A DNA stretch of 64,000 nt. Source: Batrachochytrium dendrobatidis JAM81 (Eukaryota; Chytridiomycota; Chytridiomycetes; Rhizophydiales). Made by a program: the position numbers and the translations under genes. How positions within the stretch are numbered: the first letter of the stretch is position 1; each line of letters starts with the position of its first letter. This document shows, piece after piece, positions 22,737 through 32,979 of the stretch. Where the stretch lies: assembly GCF_000203795.2 (NCBI RefSeq), contig NW_006281104.1, forward strand, positions 1,264,278-1,328,277, read 5' to 3'. The notes under the pieces are model-generated. The model saw only the letters and a program-made list of their open reading frames with translations. It made no database searches and had not been told where the DNA came from.

Positions 22737-25324
22737 TTACCTAAACTCGTTGATGCTAAACATTGCAGTAATAAAAACGAGAGCCATCACAAGAATAGCG
22801 TGCCGTCTAATAAACTGCGTGATATGTCGTCCCTTGTAGACACGATCATAGTCAAGAACAGCTATATGGCTTTTGCCCAACAATACTATCACAAAGTCGT
22901 GATCCGTTGATTCTAAAAGCGTGACAGCTTCTATAGTTGTCTAAAAGTAAAATTAGTATTGCTTTGAACAATATCAAACCATATAAATAATCCAAAACAA
23001 CTTACTGGTGCTTGATAAGCATAGTCTGCAGAATTCCAATAGCCCTTTAATTCCCACTCCCCAAACAATGGAGACGAGATATTATCGTGGGAATCATCAA
23101 TCAAATCTGCAATGGATTGATCCCAAAACATTTCCATAAAAAATTGAGATACTTCAGGCGAGCTTAAAAATAAATCAACATAACCACCAATCTGCGAAAG
23201 TATAGTATTTGACTGCAGAGCAATTTTCTGAGAGCCTTCAGTTGATTCGTGTAGTTTTTGGTTTGGGTTCGTAGCATGATCCATTTCCTGTTCAGCATTA
23301 ACTGGATCTGTATGAAACTGGTCAATAGGTTTGGTCTTTAAAGCGCGCTTCAAAATAAATACTTGATTTCGCTAACCAATTCAAAACCAGTTTGATTAAA
23401 CCCATGCAAATCGTGCAAACCTAGTTTAAAGTCGTGATGCAAAAACCAAACCAAAATACCTTGTTTGATAAAACCAGTGTTCGTCCAAAAGTATCAATAT
23501 GCATATTATTGATCTCCATCTCAGATCCAGACAGTAAGTGAATCTTTTGCCAAGACAGCACATAGTCAAAAGCTAGGTTAGGCCCATCAAACTGTTTTTC
23601 TGTGTCATCGCCCACATAGTCTAGTGTAAATATCTGCTTCATAAATACAAACGAAACTACTTTGGAAAACCTCGAGGTTACTACAACAGGATCAGTTAAA
23701 AAATACAGGAGATGTAATTCATCGGCTGCAATGGTGTCTTCTCCCAAGCCATGCCAGTCTTTCTAAATATTATAATTAGGTATAGAGTTGTTGGTTATGT
23801 TTAAACTATGCCAGACATAAGGCTTGAACGCCTATCAACATTCTGATAATCTATTGTTTAAACATGTAGTGTTTCTTACCTCCCATAAAATTCTTTTTTC
23901 CCATTCACCGCCTAAACACATGGTTAGTAAAAGATCAGTGGATTACTTTTAAAAACGCAATGATCAAGTATGTTATATTTAAATTGAATAATAAACAAAC
24001 CTTGCAGACAATGAAACAGTGAAATGTGAATTTTAAATAGTTTGGTGTTTGGAAGGGATTTGTACTGGAAGATAAATATAAGCGTTTCTAAAGAACTGAT
24101 ACAAGGTAAGTAGACGCCATACAAATAAAGAGCCAAAACAATGGCGAGTTTGACCTACTTTTTAGTAAATAGTGGTACAATGCTTAGTATACGTCCAGGA
24201 AATGTTTCTACATAGGCAAGTAGATAGTAATGTACAAAGAACACGGTAAATGCATGATTAAAGTCAATAAGCTAGTACAACCAAGCAAACAGTTGTAGAT
24301 TAAACCTACCGAATAAAGGTCCTGGAAGTGATTTGAACGGCACAGACGGGGACTTTAATACATCATCACTTTTATTAATCTGTGCTCTAGGAGTACTGAG
24401 TGGGACTAGATTATCAATGATGCGAAAAAGACGAGCATCGCTTTTTCGTGAGTATACCAGTCTATGTGGAACTCCATAGGATAGTCGAGAAAAGGTCAAA
24501 CTTCCAGGAACCTGAGCTTGAACAAATTTATAAGATCCTGGATCTAATTCAAATTGGTTTGAATGTGTTTAGAATGACACTATAGCGATCGCGAGATAAG
24601 ATCTAGAATATTGACAAAACCAAACCGAGCAATCCTGACATCCAACTTACCAGAATTGGATGGGGTTTCTATAGCATAAACTCGCGCATAATAACTAGTA
24701 AAGATTAAACATTGCAATCAATCAGCATCAGATAAACAGAATCTGATGTTTAAATACAAACTTACACAGACTCCTCTTCATGCACAGTATTTGTGACAAG
24801 TGTGATGGTTGGAAGATGAGATCCAGCATCATCAGTTAAAATATACTTTGTAGATTCGTTGAATGTATCGTTGGTGATGACATGAATATTTTGCAAGTCT
24901 ATAAGCTGATGGTTTTGAATAGAGAATAGTTTTTGTGGAGCAGTCTTGACGAATTGGTCAAGGAACAAACGTTGTGAAATAAGTCGACCTAGACATTCAA
25001 GTAGTATTTTCAAACACATACACAATGGATCAACATGAAATGGAAGAATATATGTAAATGGGGTTGAATGAGTTTACTTTTAGGATTTCGAATATCATCT
25101 CCTTGAGATAACGACCACAGTAACAAAGATCGATTGAGTGAAGGCATGAGACCGACATGATAAGACTTGTCTAATGAAGACAACGAATCAGATGGAAGAG
25201 CAGCTTTGATATCTATCAGAGTGACAGTGGTAGCAATAGGATGAACAGGTTCATGCAGAGAGACCAGCAGTGATATAAATGCCAGTCCTGTAGTCAGAAA
25301 CACAATTGGCCCAACAATCTGCAT
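22737..25324 (-). CDS. Unrecognised 542-residue protein with N- and C-terminal membrane segments
   Basis: Eight exons join in frame: 25078-25324, 24766-24988, 24651-24694, 24310-24543, 23880-23911, 23460-23762, 23006-23347, 22737-22940 (1,629 nt, an exact frame). I do not recognise the family. The start MQIVGPIVFLTTGLAFISLL is a hydrophobic segment, either signal anchor or signal peptide. The last ~20 residues before the end (HAILVMALVFITAMFSI) form a second membrane segment followed by a short polar tail. Between them lie alternating hydrophobic strands that look beta-rich (ELHLLYFLTDPVVV, MHIDTFGRTLVLSN, DFVIVLLGKSHIAVLDYD) and a polar linker near residues 365-400. An NDTFNES motif (near residue 110) would suit glycosylation in a lumenal domain. 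The stop is TAA at 22737; the same bases could be a splice donor (AG|GTAATA), so a further exon is possible. Confidence 0.65.
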
Positions 25325-25673
25325 GTATAAACTATATAATTGAAATGGTTCTCAAAGTGTAATGAATCGGATTGATTCTATACGCTATAGATGAATATTG
25401 CTTGTAAATCGAGTTGTGTGCAGTCCGAGTAACTTGATATTTCATATAAAGACTCGATCTATTTCTATTCAACATTTATTGTAATAAACTAGACTTGAAC
25501 TAGAAACTCTTGAGAATATTGATCATCATTGATCGTGTCTTGTTACAATCTGACTTGTCGCCAACATCTGGTTTGAGAATTCCAAAAACTGCTCTCGACT
25601 TGATATTAAAATACTTTTAAAATATCACATTTTTATCTTGAATTGTCTTGATAAAAACTCGACTATTTCATTG
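25325..25673. promoter_or_regulatory. Divergent intergenic promoter region
   Basis: AT-rich interval between two genes that start in opposite directions. It probably contains both promoters and 5' leaders. No defined box can be pinned down. A further 5' exon for the methionine sulfoxide reductase could lie here, because its first exon reads ATTACAG|GTTGC, which resembles an acceptor. Confidence 0.4.
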
Positions 25674-26207
25674 ATGGTATTACAGGTTGCTTCAGGTTAT
25701 TCTACTGAGAAATCAGAATTCTATTCTTCACTTGAAGAACAAGCTGCTGCTTTAGTGGATCCTTCACTTCCTCTTGTTTCAAATTTATCCAATCTGGCAT
25801 CATTGCTTTACTGGGCTTTTCATGATAAAACAATCAATCGTCCTATCAACTGGGTTGGCTTCTACTTGGCTACTTTAAAAAAGCCACATACATTGGTACT
25901 CGGTCCTTTTCATGGTCGCATTGCTTGTACAATGATCCATATCGGAAAAGGTGTGTGTGGAACATGTGCCATTGAACGTCGTCCTATTCTAGTTGCCAAC
26001 GTTGACGAGTTTTCAGGTCATATCGCTTGCGATTCATTGTCAAAGAGTGAGTTGGTGTTACCCTTGGTGCATGCTGATGGTCGTTTGCTGGGTGTTTTGG
26101 ATCTGGATTCAACTGTCTTGCAAGGCTTTGACAATGCAGATCTGATTGGACTAGAAAGTGTTGTTCAAACTGTTCTTGCAGCAATCGAATCTTGGACATT
26201 TGAATAA
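25674..26207 (+). CDS. Free methionine-(R)-sulfoxide reductase (GAF domain, fRMsr)
   Basis: Reduces free L-methionine-(R)-sulfoxide with thioredoxin in the cytosol (family of E. coli MsrC and yeast YKL069W). The single exon encodes 177 residues, the usual size. The GAF domain spans nearly all of it. The family block reads INWVGFYL, LVLGPFHGRIACTMI, IGKGVCGTCAI, VDEFSGHIACDS and SELVLPL, then GVLDLDS. The cysteines in GRIAC, GVCG and HIACD match the three conserved cysteines used in catalysis and resolution. The start chosen is the ATG giving MVLQVASGYSTEKSEFYSSL; the frame continues upstream without another ATG. Identity is firm, the exact start less so. Confidence 0.92.
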   Translation: MVLQVASGYSTEKSEFYSSLEEQAAALVDPSLPLVSNLSNLASLLYWAFHDKTINRPINWVGFYLATLKKPHTLVLGPFHGRIACTMIHIGKGVCGTCAIERRPILVANVDEFSGHIACDSLSKSELVLPLVHADGRLLGVLDLDSTVLQGFDNADLIGLESVVQTVLAAIESWTFE

Positions 26208-26322
26208 ATTCATGACTGCATTCACCGTCTTGAACATTCATTCAAATAGTATAATATTCAATTGTTGAATAGATTTTGTTATTCCAAGACTGACATTTGC
26301 AACTATCGTACAATTTCAGTTC

Positions 26323-27750
26323 ATGAAAGGGTTTGGGATTCTTATTCAAGATACAATCATACTCTTTCTTCAAGTATGTCTGTGTTCAGTATCCGTTGCA
26401 CAGTTGGTGGTTTTGGATAATGAACAGATCTTTGGTGGATTGCTGGAAATGAGTTCTCAGATGCCATCTATGAATAGTGTTTTGGAGAGAGATTGGGTGA
26501 GTGATACTCTGACAGTCGACAGTATTCTTGAAAATCATGACATCTACTCGACTGTCAATGCTGGTCATCGATTAAGACCGTTTAACGCTGTGTTGGGTTA
26601 TGTCACTCCTTGGAATAGTCGTGGTTACGATATATCAAAGATGTTTCTAGGAAAGTTTACTCATATTGCACCGCTTTGGTATCGTATTAAGCGTCTAAAT
26701 GGAAAGTTTATACTGGATGGTGCTCATGATGTCGATCAGCAATGGATGAACCAAGTTCGTCAACCCGATCGTCAAGGAAAACGTGCCTTGGTATTACCAT
26801 TGTTTCAAGTATCAGAATTCACTCAAACAGACTGGATGGCTCTCATCCAAGACTTGTCTGTTACTAAAAACCTGCTATCTGTCTTGACTAAAGAAGTCAT
26901 GTAAGTAGCATTCAGTCTAATCTTGTCCAACATTTACGTATTTACACTGTCATGGCTGGAATTCAAACTTGTATCTTGACAATGATTTCTATTCATCTCG
27001 GCATTAGGCTGCATGGCTTTGATGGTCTGGTCATTGAAATGTCCGTACCTGGACGCTACATTGTGCATATTATCAAACAACTCTATTTGGATCTGACTAA
27101 ACTAAACAAACAGCTCATACTAGTCATTCCACCCCGTCATATACATATGGATAGCGACGTATTTGATGCCAACGATTTCACGAATCTGGTGTCATTTGTC
27201 GATTATTTCTCATTAATGACATATGACTACTCGCAATCTAAAGGCAATGGTCCAAATTCCCCAATAGGTTGGATTGAAGAAAATATACGCAGATTGTGTC
27301 CTGACAAGACACTTCGATCAAAACTGCTAACTGGGTCAAATATGTACGGATATGACTTTGATCATGTCACATTCAACTCGGAACCTCTTGTTGGTTCTAA
27401 ATACATTTCACTCCTAAAGGAAAAAAATGTTATACTGCAATGGGATTCACAATCTCACGAGCATCACTTTACCTACACAGACGATGCTAACCATAAACAC
27501 TCGGTGTATTATCCCACTCTTAAAGTAAGCTTAATATTTACTTTTTATTCAAGTTGTTATTTTATGCGAGTACGTTGTAATCATGCCAATTATTTCAATC
27601 TAATATGGTGTATAAACACATTTCTAGTCGTTTCACGATCGACTTTCACTTGCGTCCAACTCTGGAACTGGAGTTGCAATTTGGGAACTTGGACAGGGTT
27701 TGGATTATTTTGTAAGTGTCTTGACGTTGATTGGTGTAACTATAAACTGA
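26323..27750 (+). CDS. CHID1: CHID1-like chitinase-domain protein (GH18 family)
   Basis: Secreted or lysosomal glycosyl-hydrolase-18 fold related to animal chitinase domain-containing protein 1, which binds saccharides but has weak or no chitinase activity (family knowledge). Three exons: 26323-26900, 27008-27524, 27628-27750, an exact 405-residue frame. A signal peptide is clear ([16 protein letters not shown]). The fold follows: [76 protein letters not shown], ending in [14 protein letters not shown]. The chitinase catalytic DxxDxDxE is not present at GFDGLVIEM, as in CHID1, so hydrolysis of chitin is doubtful. After LDYF the frame runs 12 more codons to a TGA, but GTAAGT follows LDYF and could instead be a donor for a short last exon. 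Confidence 0.9.
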
Positions 27751-27868
27751 TTCTGCTTGTTAACCCTTTTAACCTTTACAACTGCATGCTGGGCATAAAC
27801 ATCAAAACTTAGTTTGATATCATTTAAATTCAAAAATAAATCAAATGACACTAAAACCATCCTTTTAT

Positions 27869-28525
27869 TTACTTTTCGTGTGTCACTTCCTTTATCTTGT
27901 TCACCACCACTTGGTATTGATCCCGACCAAAAATAGCAATCACTTCATCTTTTAGTTCACCGCTTAAAAACTCCTTGTAAGAAAATACACGCTGACCTGG
28001 ATTAAGCATCCCACTTCTATTCCAGTTTTGCGAAATTCTTTTTCGTGGCCAATCTCGCAACACCACTCCACCTTTACGCTGAACACTCGAGTTGGTGGAA
28101 GCAAGTCGTTGGGCTTCAGACGATGCCTGGACGCGTTTTTTGGTTACACCACCAATAGGGTTTGAGCCAGGTTTGGATGAAATACTGTTGTCCTCGGCAT
28201 CTGTCGATGAAAAGGCAAGGTCCGTAGGAAACACTACCAGTTGGTAAAATGTTTGATTAGGCGCTTGTCCCATCTGCTGTATATCAATAATTGGCTTTTG
28301 TGAAGCAGGAGTGTCTACTATAGCAAATGGAACGTCCTTTTCCTGTGGGTCAGAGGATGCAGTAGAAGCATAACTTGGACGCCCTTCAGTGCCTTCTAGA
28401 GCAGAACCAATGGTTTTGTTATGCTGCACACTTGATATGCCAGATGTGGTACTTTCAAGAAGACTAGATCTAGTTGATGCGGATGTATCTGGTGGTATTT
28501 TGGTATGGCGAACTCTAGATGACAT
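27869..28525 (-). CDS. Hypothetical Ser/Thr-rich protein, 218 aa
   Basis: Single open frame from an ATG at 28525 to a stop at 27869. I recognise no family. The first ~150 residues are polar and low in complexity (Ser, Thr, Pro, Gln) and probably disordered. The last ~65 residues look structured: VVLRDWPRKRISQNW, then FSYKEFLSGELKDEVIAIF and a Lys-rich helix at the end. It lies 332 bp downstream of the PTPDC1-like gene on the same strand and convergent with CHID1. It could be a separate small gene, as annotated, or a terminal exon of the upstream gene; its own ATG and the stop at 28857 favour separation. Confidence 0.55.
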   Translation of the reverse strand: MSSRVRHTKIPPDTSASTRSSLLESTTSGISSVQHNKTIGSALEGTEGRPSYASTASSDPQEKDVPFAIVDTPASQKPIIDIQQMGQAPNQTFYQLVVFPTDLAFSSTDAEDNSISSKPGSNPIGGVTKKRVQASSEAQRLASTNSSVQRKGGVVLRDWPRKRISQNWNRSGMLNPGQRVFSYKEFLSGELKDEVIAIFGRDQYQVVVNKIKEVTHEK

Positions 28526-28856
28526 TAAACTATTATTTTACTACACTCGAAAAGAATAAATGTATGTGGAAAAGATTGCAAAACACAAATTTAAACTATC
28601 AAGACAGATTTAAACAATGTGCTTACCTTATAATTCTCATCTTGACAACAATGATGTTTGACTATTATCATACTAAATCAACGAATATGGAAATGTCATG
28701 TGGTGGTTTTTTAGATGGATTCAGTCACTATTTCAGGACATTAAATAACATTTGTTGCTGCAATGTTTTCTTGATAGTGCACATTATCAGATATATGGCG
28801 AGTACATATTTCAATATTGCAGTGAATCAATATGCTCAACTGAAAACAATGCAACA
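28526..28856. other. Intergenic region, no gene seen
   Basis: Spacer between the 218-residue hypothetical gene and the end of the phosphatase gene, both on the minus strand. A plus-strand frame of 152 codons crosses it but shows no family features and overlaps the last phosphatase exon, so I treat it as chance. Confidence 0.4.
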
Positions 28857-31800
28857 CTATTTATTTGCAATGCATTTCCCATACTGTGCGGACACCGTAT
28901 TCGTTTCTTCGTGTAGAGGGGGTATCGTCAAGTCTAGAGTACTGAATTCAAAAGGCAAAAAGGGTTCAATGGGTTGAAGAAAAGGAGTGCCTGTTGTTCG
29001 AGGTGATGAAATGGTAGGCAGAGATTTGACAAGGGGTGTTTTGTCATGGACCATTGGCTTGCCAAGCTTACTCGGTGACTGAGATACGTCTCGAATCTCG
29101 GAAAAACCTTGCATATATCGACCCATTTTCTTTCGAGTATCATTCATTAGTGCTTCAATGTTAGTCTTGTTTGATGATCGTTCGGCTGCTACTGCCAATA
29201 TATATTGGAAACCAAACGACGGTTCATGGTGAATCGTTTGCTGATGGTGTCATTACACCGCAATAGATGAGCAAATTGACTTACATTTTACATTGGTAGC
29301 GGGTTCCTCGGAATGTTCAGACTTTTGAAGCTCACTTGGCTCAGATGATGATCCTGTGATGCTTCTTCCAAAAGACATCATCATTGGTGCAAAGCTCGAC
29401 AATGTAGTTTTTGTGATGGACAAAGTATCTCTATTCGTCTCTTGAAGGTCAGGTGGCATACCTTCTTTATTCGCTGTATCGGCACTATTTAGAGAATGTG
29501 TAGTTGAACCAAGCACTGCCGAGTTCGCGCTTCTTAATCCAGTCATGGTGTTCAAGCCAGAAAGAGTGGTGGTAACATAACTTGTAGCCCGTTTAAGAAT
29601 CGTAGAGTCACCGTCTTCAGCCGATACTTTGGGAGCATTCATTTTTGCCAGATTAGTATGAGAATCAAATCCGGGTTGCAAAATGAGTTCCACAATATTC
29701 AATGTAGGTGACCCAGGATGCGAAAAAACCAGAGATTCGGCCAACACAGCTCGAGTCTCGTCAGCACAATCGTAATTCTGATGTATAAATTTAAGCCATT
29801 CTACCAATGGCTTGCATGAAGAACAAGGTTCCTCTTCTTCAACTTTAACGTAGCGATCCTGAGTTTGAACAATGTTTGTGCTGGCTGGTGCGGGTGATGG
29901 ACCAAGTGTGCTTGATTCAACCATTGAAACGCTGTCTATCGAAGTAGGTCGCTGTTCAGGTGGGGCCGGAATATTTTTCCGAATACTCGACTCGGAAAGC
30001 TCGTCTAAAGAGTCAATATGTATTGAAATAGAATCGTTGATTGATGCGTTGCTTTCGGAAACATCGGATAATGTGTTATTAACAGCATGATTTTGTATAG
30101 ATGGTGACAATTGAGTACTTGTACTTTCTGATTTTTGGTCAGGATAGAGCGTTTTTGACACGGACGGTGTTGCGTTTCCGGAAATGATCGACTTTTGAAA
30201 CGCTCTTGACATGGATTGTGTAAAAGCATTTGCTGCAAGTGTCGACGAGCCAATGGCATCTCTGACCATGAGACTAGATGCTTGAAATGTTTTCAAGTTG
30301 GAGTTGTTTCCTTTTGGTGGTATTTTAGCAGCGGATATTGGGGATTTCATCCAGTGCACATAAGGGTATGCAATGGTGCTACGATGAGATGAAATCAAAA
30401 TAGCAATACGCTCCAACAATTCACTCAATGTATCTGCTGGAATATTTGGTAACTACATGTTGCATTTAAAGATATGAGCTCAAATGGTATTATGGTTTTA
30501 TAAAAGTTGCAAAGTATTGTGGATCAAACAACTAGCATATCTACTTACCCTTCTGAATAGCGACATCATGTAATTTAAAGTTTGAAAGGCAACGCAGTCA
30601 AAATCAGCTACTATGTTTGCCAAATCAGCCACGTTATGCTCCAGAATACTCATGACAGAATTTGAAATGATTGGAGTAGATAGCGACGTAATAAAGTACA
30701 ACATCAGATTCATCAAAAATGCAATATCAAACTCGTTATCAATGATGCCCCATGACCCATCATTGATATCTGCCTATTTAAATTTAAATGCAACACGACA
30801 CCAAAAATGTTGGTTTTTTACAAATCAGCATCAATCTAAAACAAAACCTGCTTACTTGGAAAGCAATCATTTTTGGTTCCAACTTGGACAGTCCCTCGAA
30901 CGCCAAAATTGAACAAACAACAATCTGAGTGTTTTCTTGCAATTTGTCGACCTTTAATGTACATAATCGGATTATTCTCTCAATAACTCTATAGATAAGC
31001 TAAACAATATGAAATTTTAGTATAGTCACTATATAGGGTTAGAAATCCAACACATCATTGTAGTGTATTAATAAATTCGAATAAAGATTCATATCTGACC
31101 TTGGGAACAAATCTTAAATTTCTTTGCTCCACACCATGAAGATACTTTTTTTGTGATTGAACAATACTCGCTAGTGATAGAGATTCAACAACAGTTGCGT
31201 GTGTTTTTGATTTGACTGAGCAGGCGGGAAACACTAGTCTCAACTTTCTTAGATATAGTTCAAATTTTGTGACAAAAAGGACTTGCTTTTTGGTTTGTAC
31301 AGATAAAGGTCTATACAATATTGATCAGCTTACTATTTAGTTTCTATAAAACACTTTCAGTAAACATACCTTTTTGATCGTACTTGCAAGATTGCCTACA
31401 AAGATAGAGTTGATTAATGATGCATAAATGCATAGATGCCATAGCCAAAGTAAATCAAATTACCGTTTCTGCAGGCATATTTTCTCCATAAACCAAATAG
31501 CATGCAATGGATAGGCCGGTACGACCTAATAGGTAGGAAAAGGACGCCGTTAGAAGTTGATATTGTAAACAGCGGCGACTTAGCATTCAGACCTACCAAG
31601 TCCTGCGTGGCAATGCACTGCAATCTGCAAAACATGTATAGGTTAGATAAAACATAATCAAGTTGTATCAATCGTTTAAACACATGGACAGTTTTTGGAC
31701 TGACTATTTCATGCTGCATTTACAGCCGTATTCACGTAAAGTGGAGCACTGAATAATAACTGAACACATGGTGTAGTTTCAGTACATCACTTGTTCAATC

Positions 31801-32673
31801 TACAACTTTCCAACCCAAATATTGAGTGATTGGCATGTAGAGTTGCATTTGTATTGAGAGAATCAAAAAAACTATAGTTTGTGTGTGCATTATATAATTG
31901 ATGGTGTGTTTTGAACAGGAGTACACTGCAAGATCAATGCAAGTTATATTCTACGTGAATACGGCTCTAGGATATCCAAACGCAATAAAATTACCTTGCT
32001 GCCGTTACTCAAAGCATATGCCATAACCTGAACTATATTCATCATTGTTTCGCAATCTGGTGTTTCCATATCGGTCCTATATATGAGATTAATAGTTAAT
32101 GCATGGCTTGGATTTACATATTAAATGAATAAAGTTGGCGCGAATATTATGAATACCATCCAAAATTGTAGTAGAATACTAGATAAAAATGCATCGTTAG
32201 CTAGAGTGTTTTGGAACCAAAGATAATTATGATGCTGACTATAGGACAAGTCAAGATACACTTACTTGCATTGTCCATCCAATTCTCTGGCAAGTAAGAG
32301 AATCCGCTTTGTATTTCGTTGCCATCGCCACACATGGCATGTTCGCCAGATTCTTGAAGATTGAATATCGATCTGATATCAAGTTCCTGAAACTTGGATA
32401 TCAACCCATACTCTTTCATGAGTCGAGTAGATGGTCGCTGCATTGCTAGGATATTATCAGTGATCCTGTAAACCCGAATTCGATCCAATTAGTATATTCC
32501 AAGATATGCGGCAATTGTCGAGTTTTTCATCTGAAAATAGCCATCAAGCCATACCAGTTACAGAATAGTCCATCAATGGCATTTACTCCCACATATTTCT
32601 CGGTAGTCCATAACCGCCAATTCTCATACTTGCATTCTTTACCACCACAAAAAAAACAGTGAATAGTGCTCAT
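28857..32673 (-). CDS. PTPDC1: PTPDC1-like dual-specificity phosphatase
   Basis: Cysteine phosphatase of the PTP superfamily; in animals PTPDC1 is linked to centrosome and cilium function (family knowledge). At least twelve exons. The first are 32555-32673, 32266-32465, 32157-32178, 31995-32076, 31597-31624, 31464-31525, 31370-31395, 31100-31310 and 30856-30999, all in frame. Later exons cover about 30550-30771, 29290-30455 and 28857-29190. The start MSTIHCFFCGGKECKYENW, then WITDNILAMQRPS, SIFNLQESGEHAMCG and GFSYLPENWM, match PTPDC1 closely. The catalytic loop HCHAGLGRTG is complete but split by an intron after GLG. AILQVRSKRPLSVQTKKQ and FVPKLIYRVIERII continue the match. The C-terminal ~500 residues are Ser-rich and not conserved. 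A MITE sits in the intron before the catalytic exon. It lies downstream of the dynein gene on the same strand. Confidence 0.9.
31723..31967. mobile_element. 245-bp MITE with TA target site, inside a PTPDC1 intron
   Basis: Terminal inverted repeats CAGCCGTATTCACGTA (left) and TACGTGAATACGGCTC (right) match over 15 of 16 positions. The element is flanked on both sides by TA, the target duplication typical of Tc1/mariner elements. It lies wholly in the intron between 31625 and 31994 and does not disturb the flanking exons. It has no coding capacity. Related sequences occur at 21362-22240, 54692-54990, 56464-56771 and about 62932. Confidence 0.8.
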
Positions 32674-32979
32674 ACTCGAATAATTGCAGATAATATTGGT
32701 AGATAACAGTGACGGGCAGAGTTGTCTGCTGTCATGGATTTTATTATTCAACTCCACCCCAACACGACCAATGCACTCTGGCTTCTGCTTATTGTTTTAC
32801 ATGTGATTTCTTCAATATTGGCTGCATGTCAAGTTTCACAACAAACCATCATGAATGTCATACTAGTATTATCCGAGTAAATCTCAAACTCGCACATTTA
32901 TTATCAAGCAATAGTGTTTATCTTTAGTCGTGTCATTCAAAACCAGTTTGATGAAAATTATCTTCTGTATTTATACTCT

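Noticed and set aside
27525..27627. Read-through of the CHID1 exon into [10 protein letters not shown]...
   Set aside because: GTAAGC follows TLK directly, and the [13 protein letters not shown] exon after TTTCTAG restores the family alignment, so this is an intron.
28519..28977. 152-codon plus-strand frame
   Set aside because: It overlaps the terminal exon of the phosphatase on the other strand and lacks family features or a plausible promoter.
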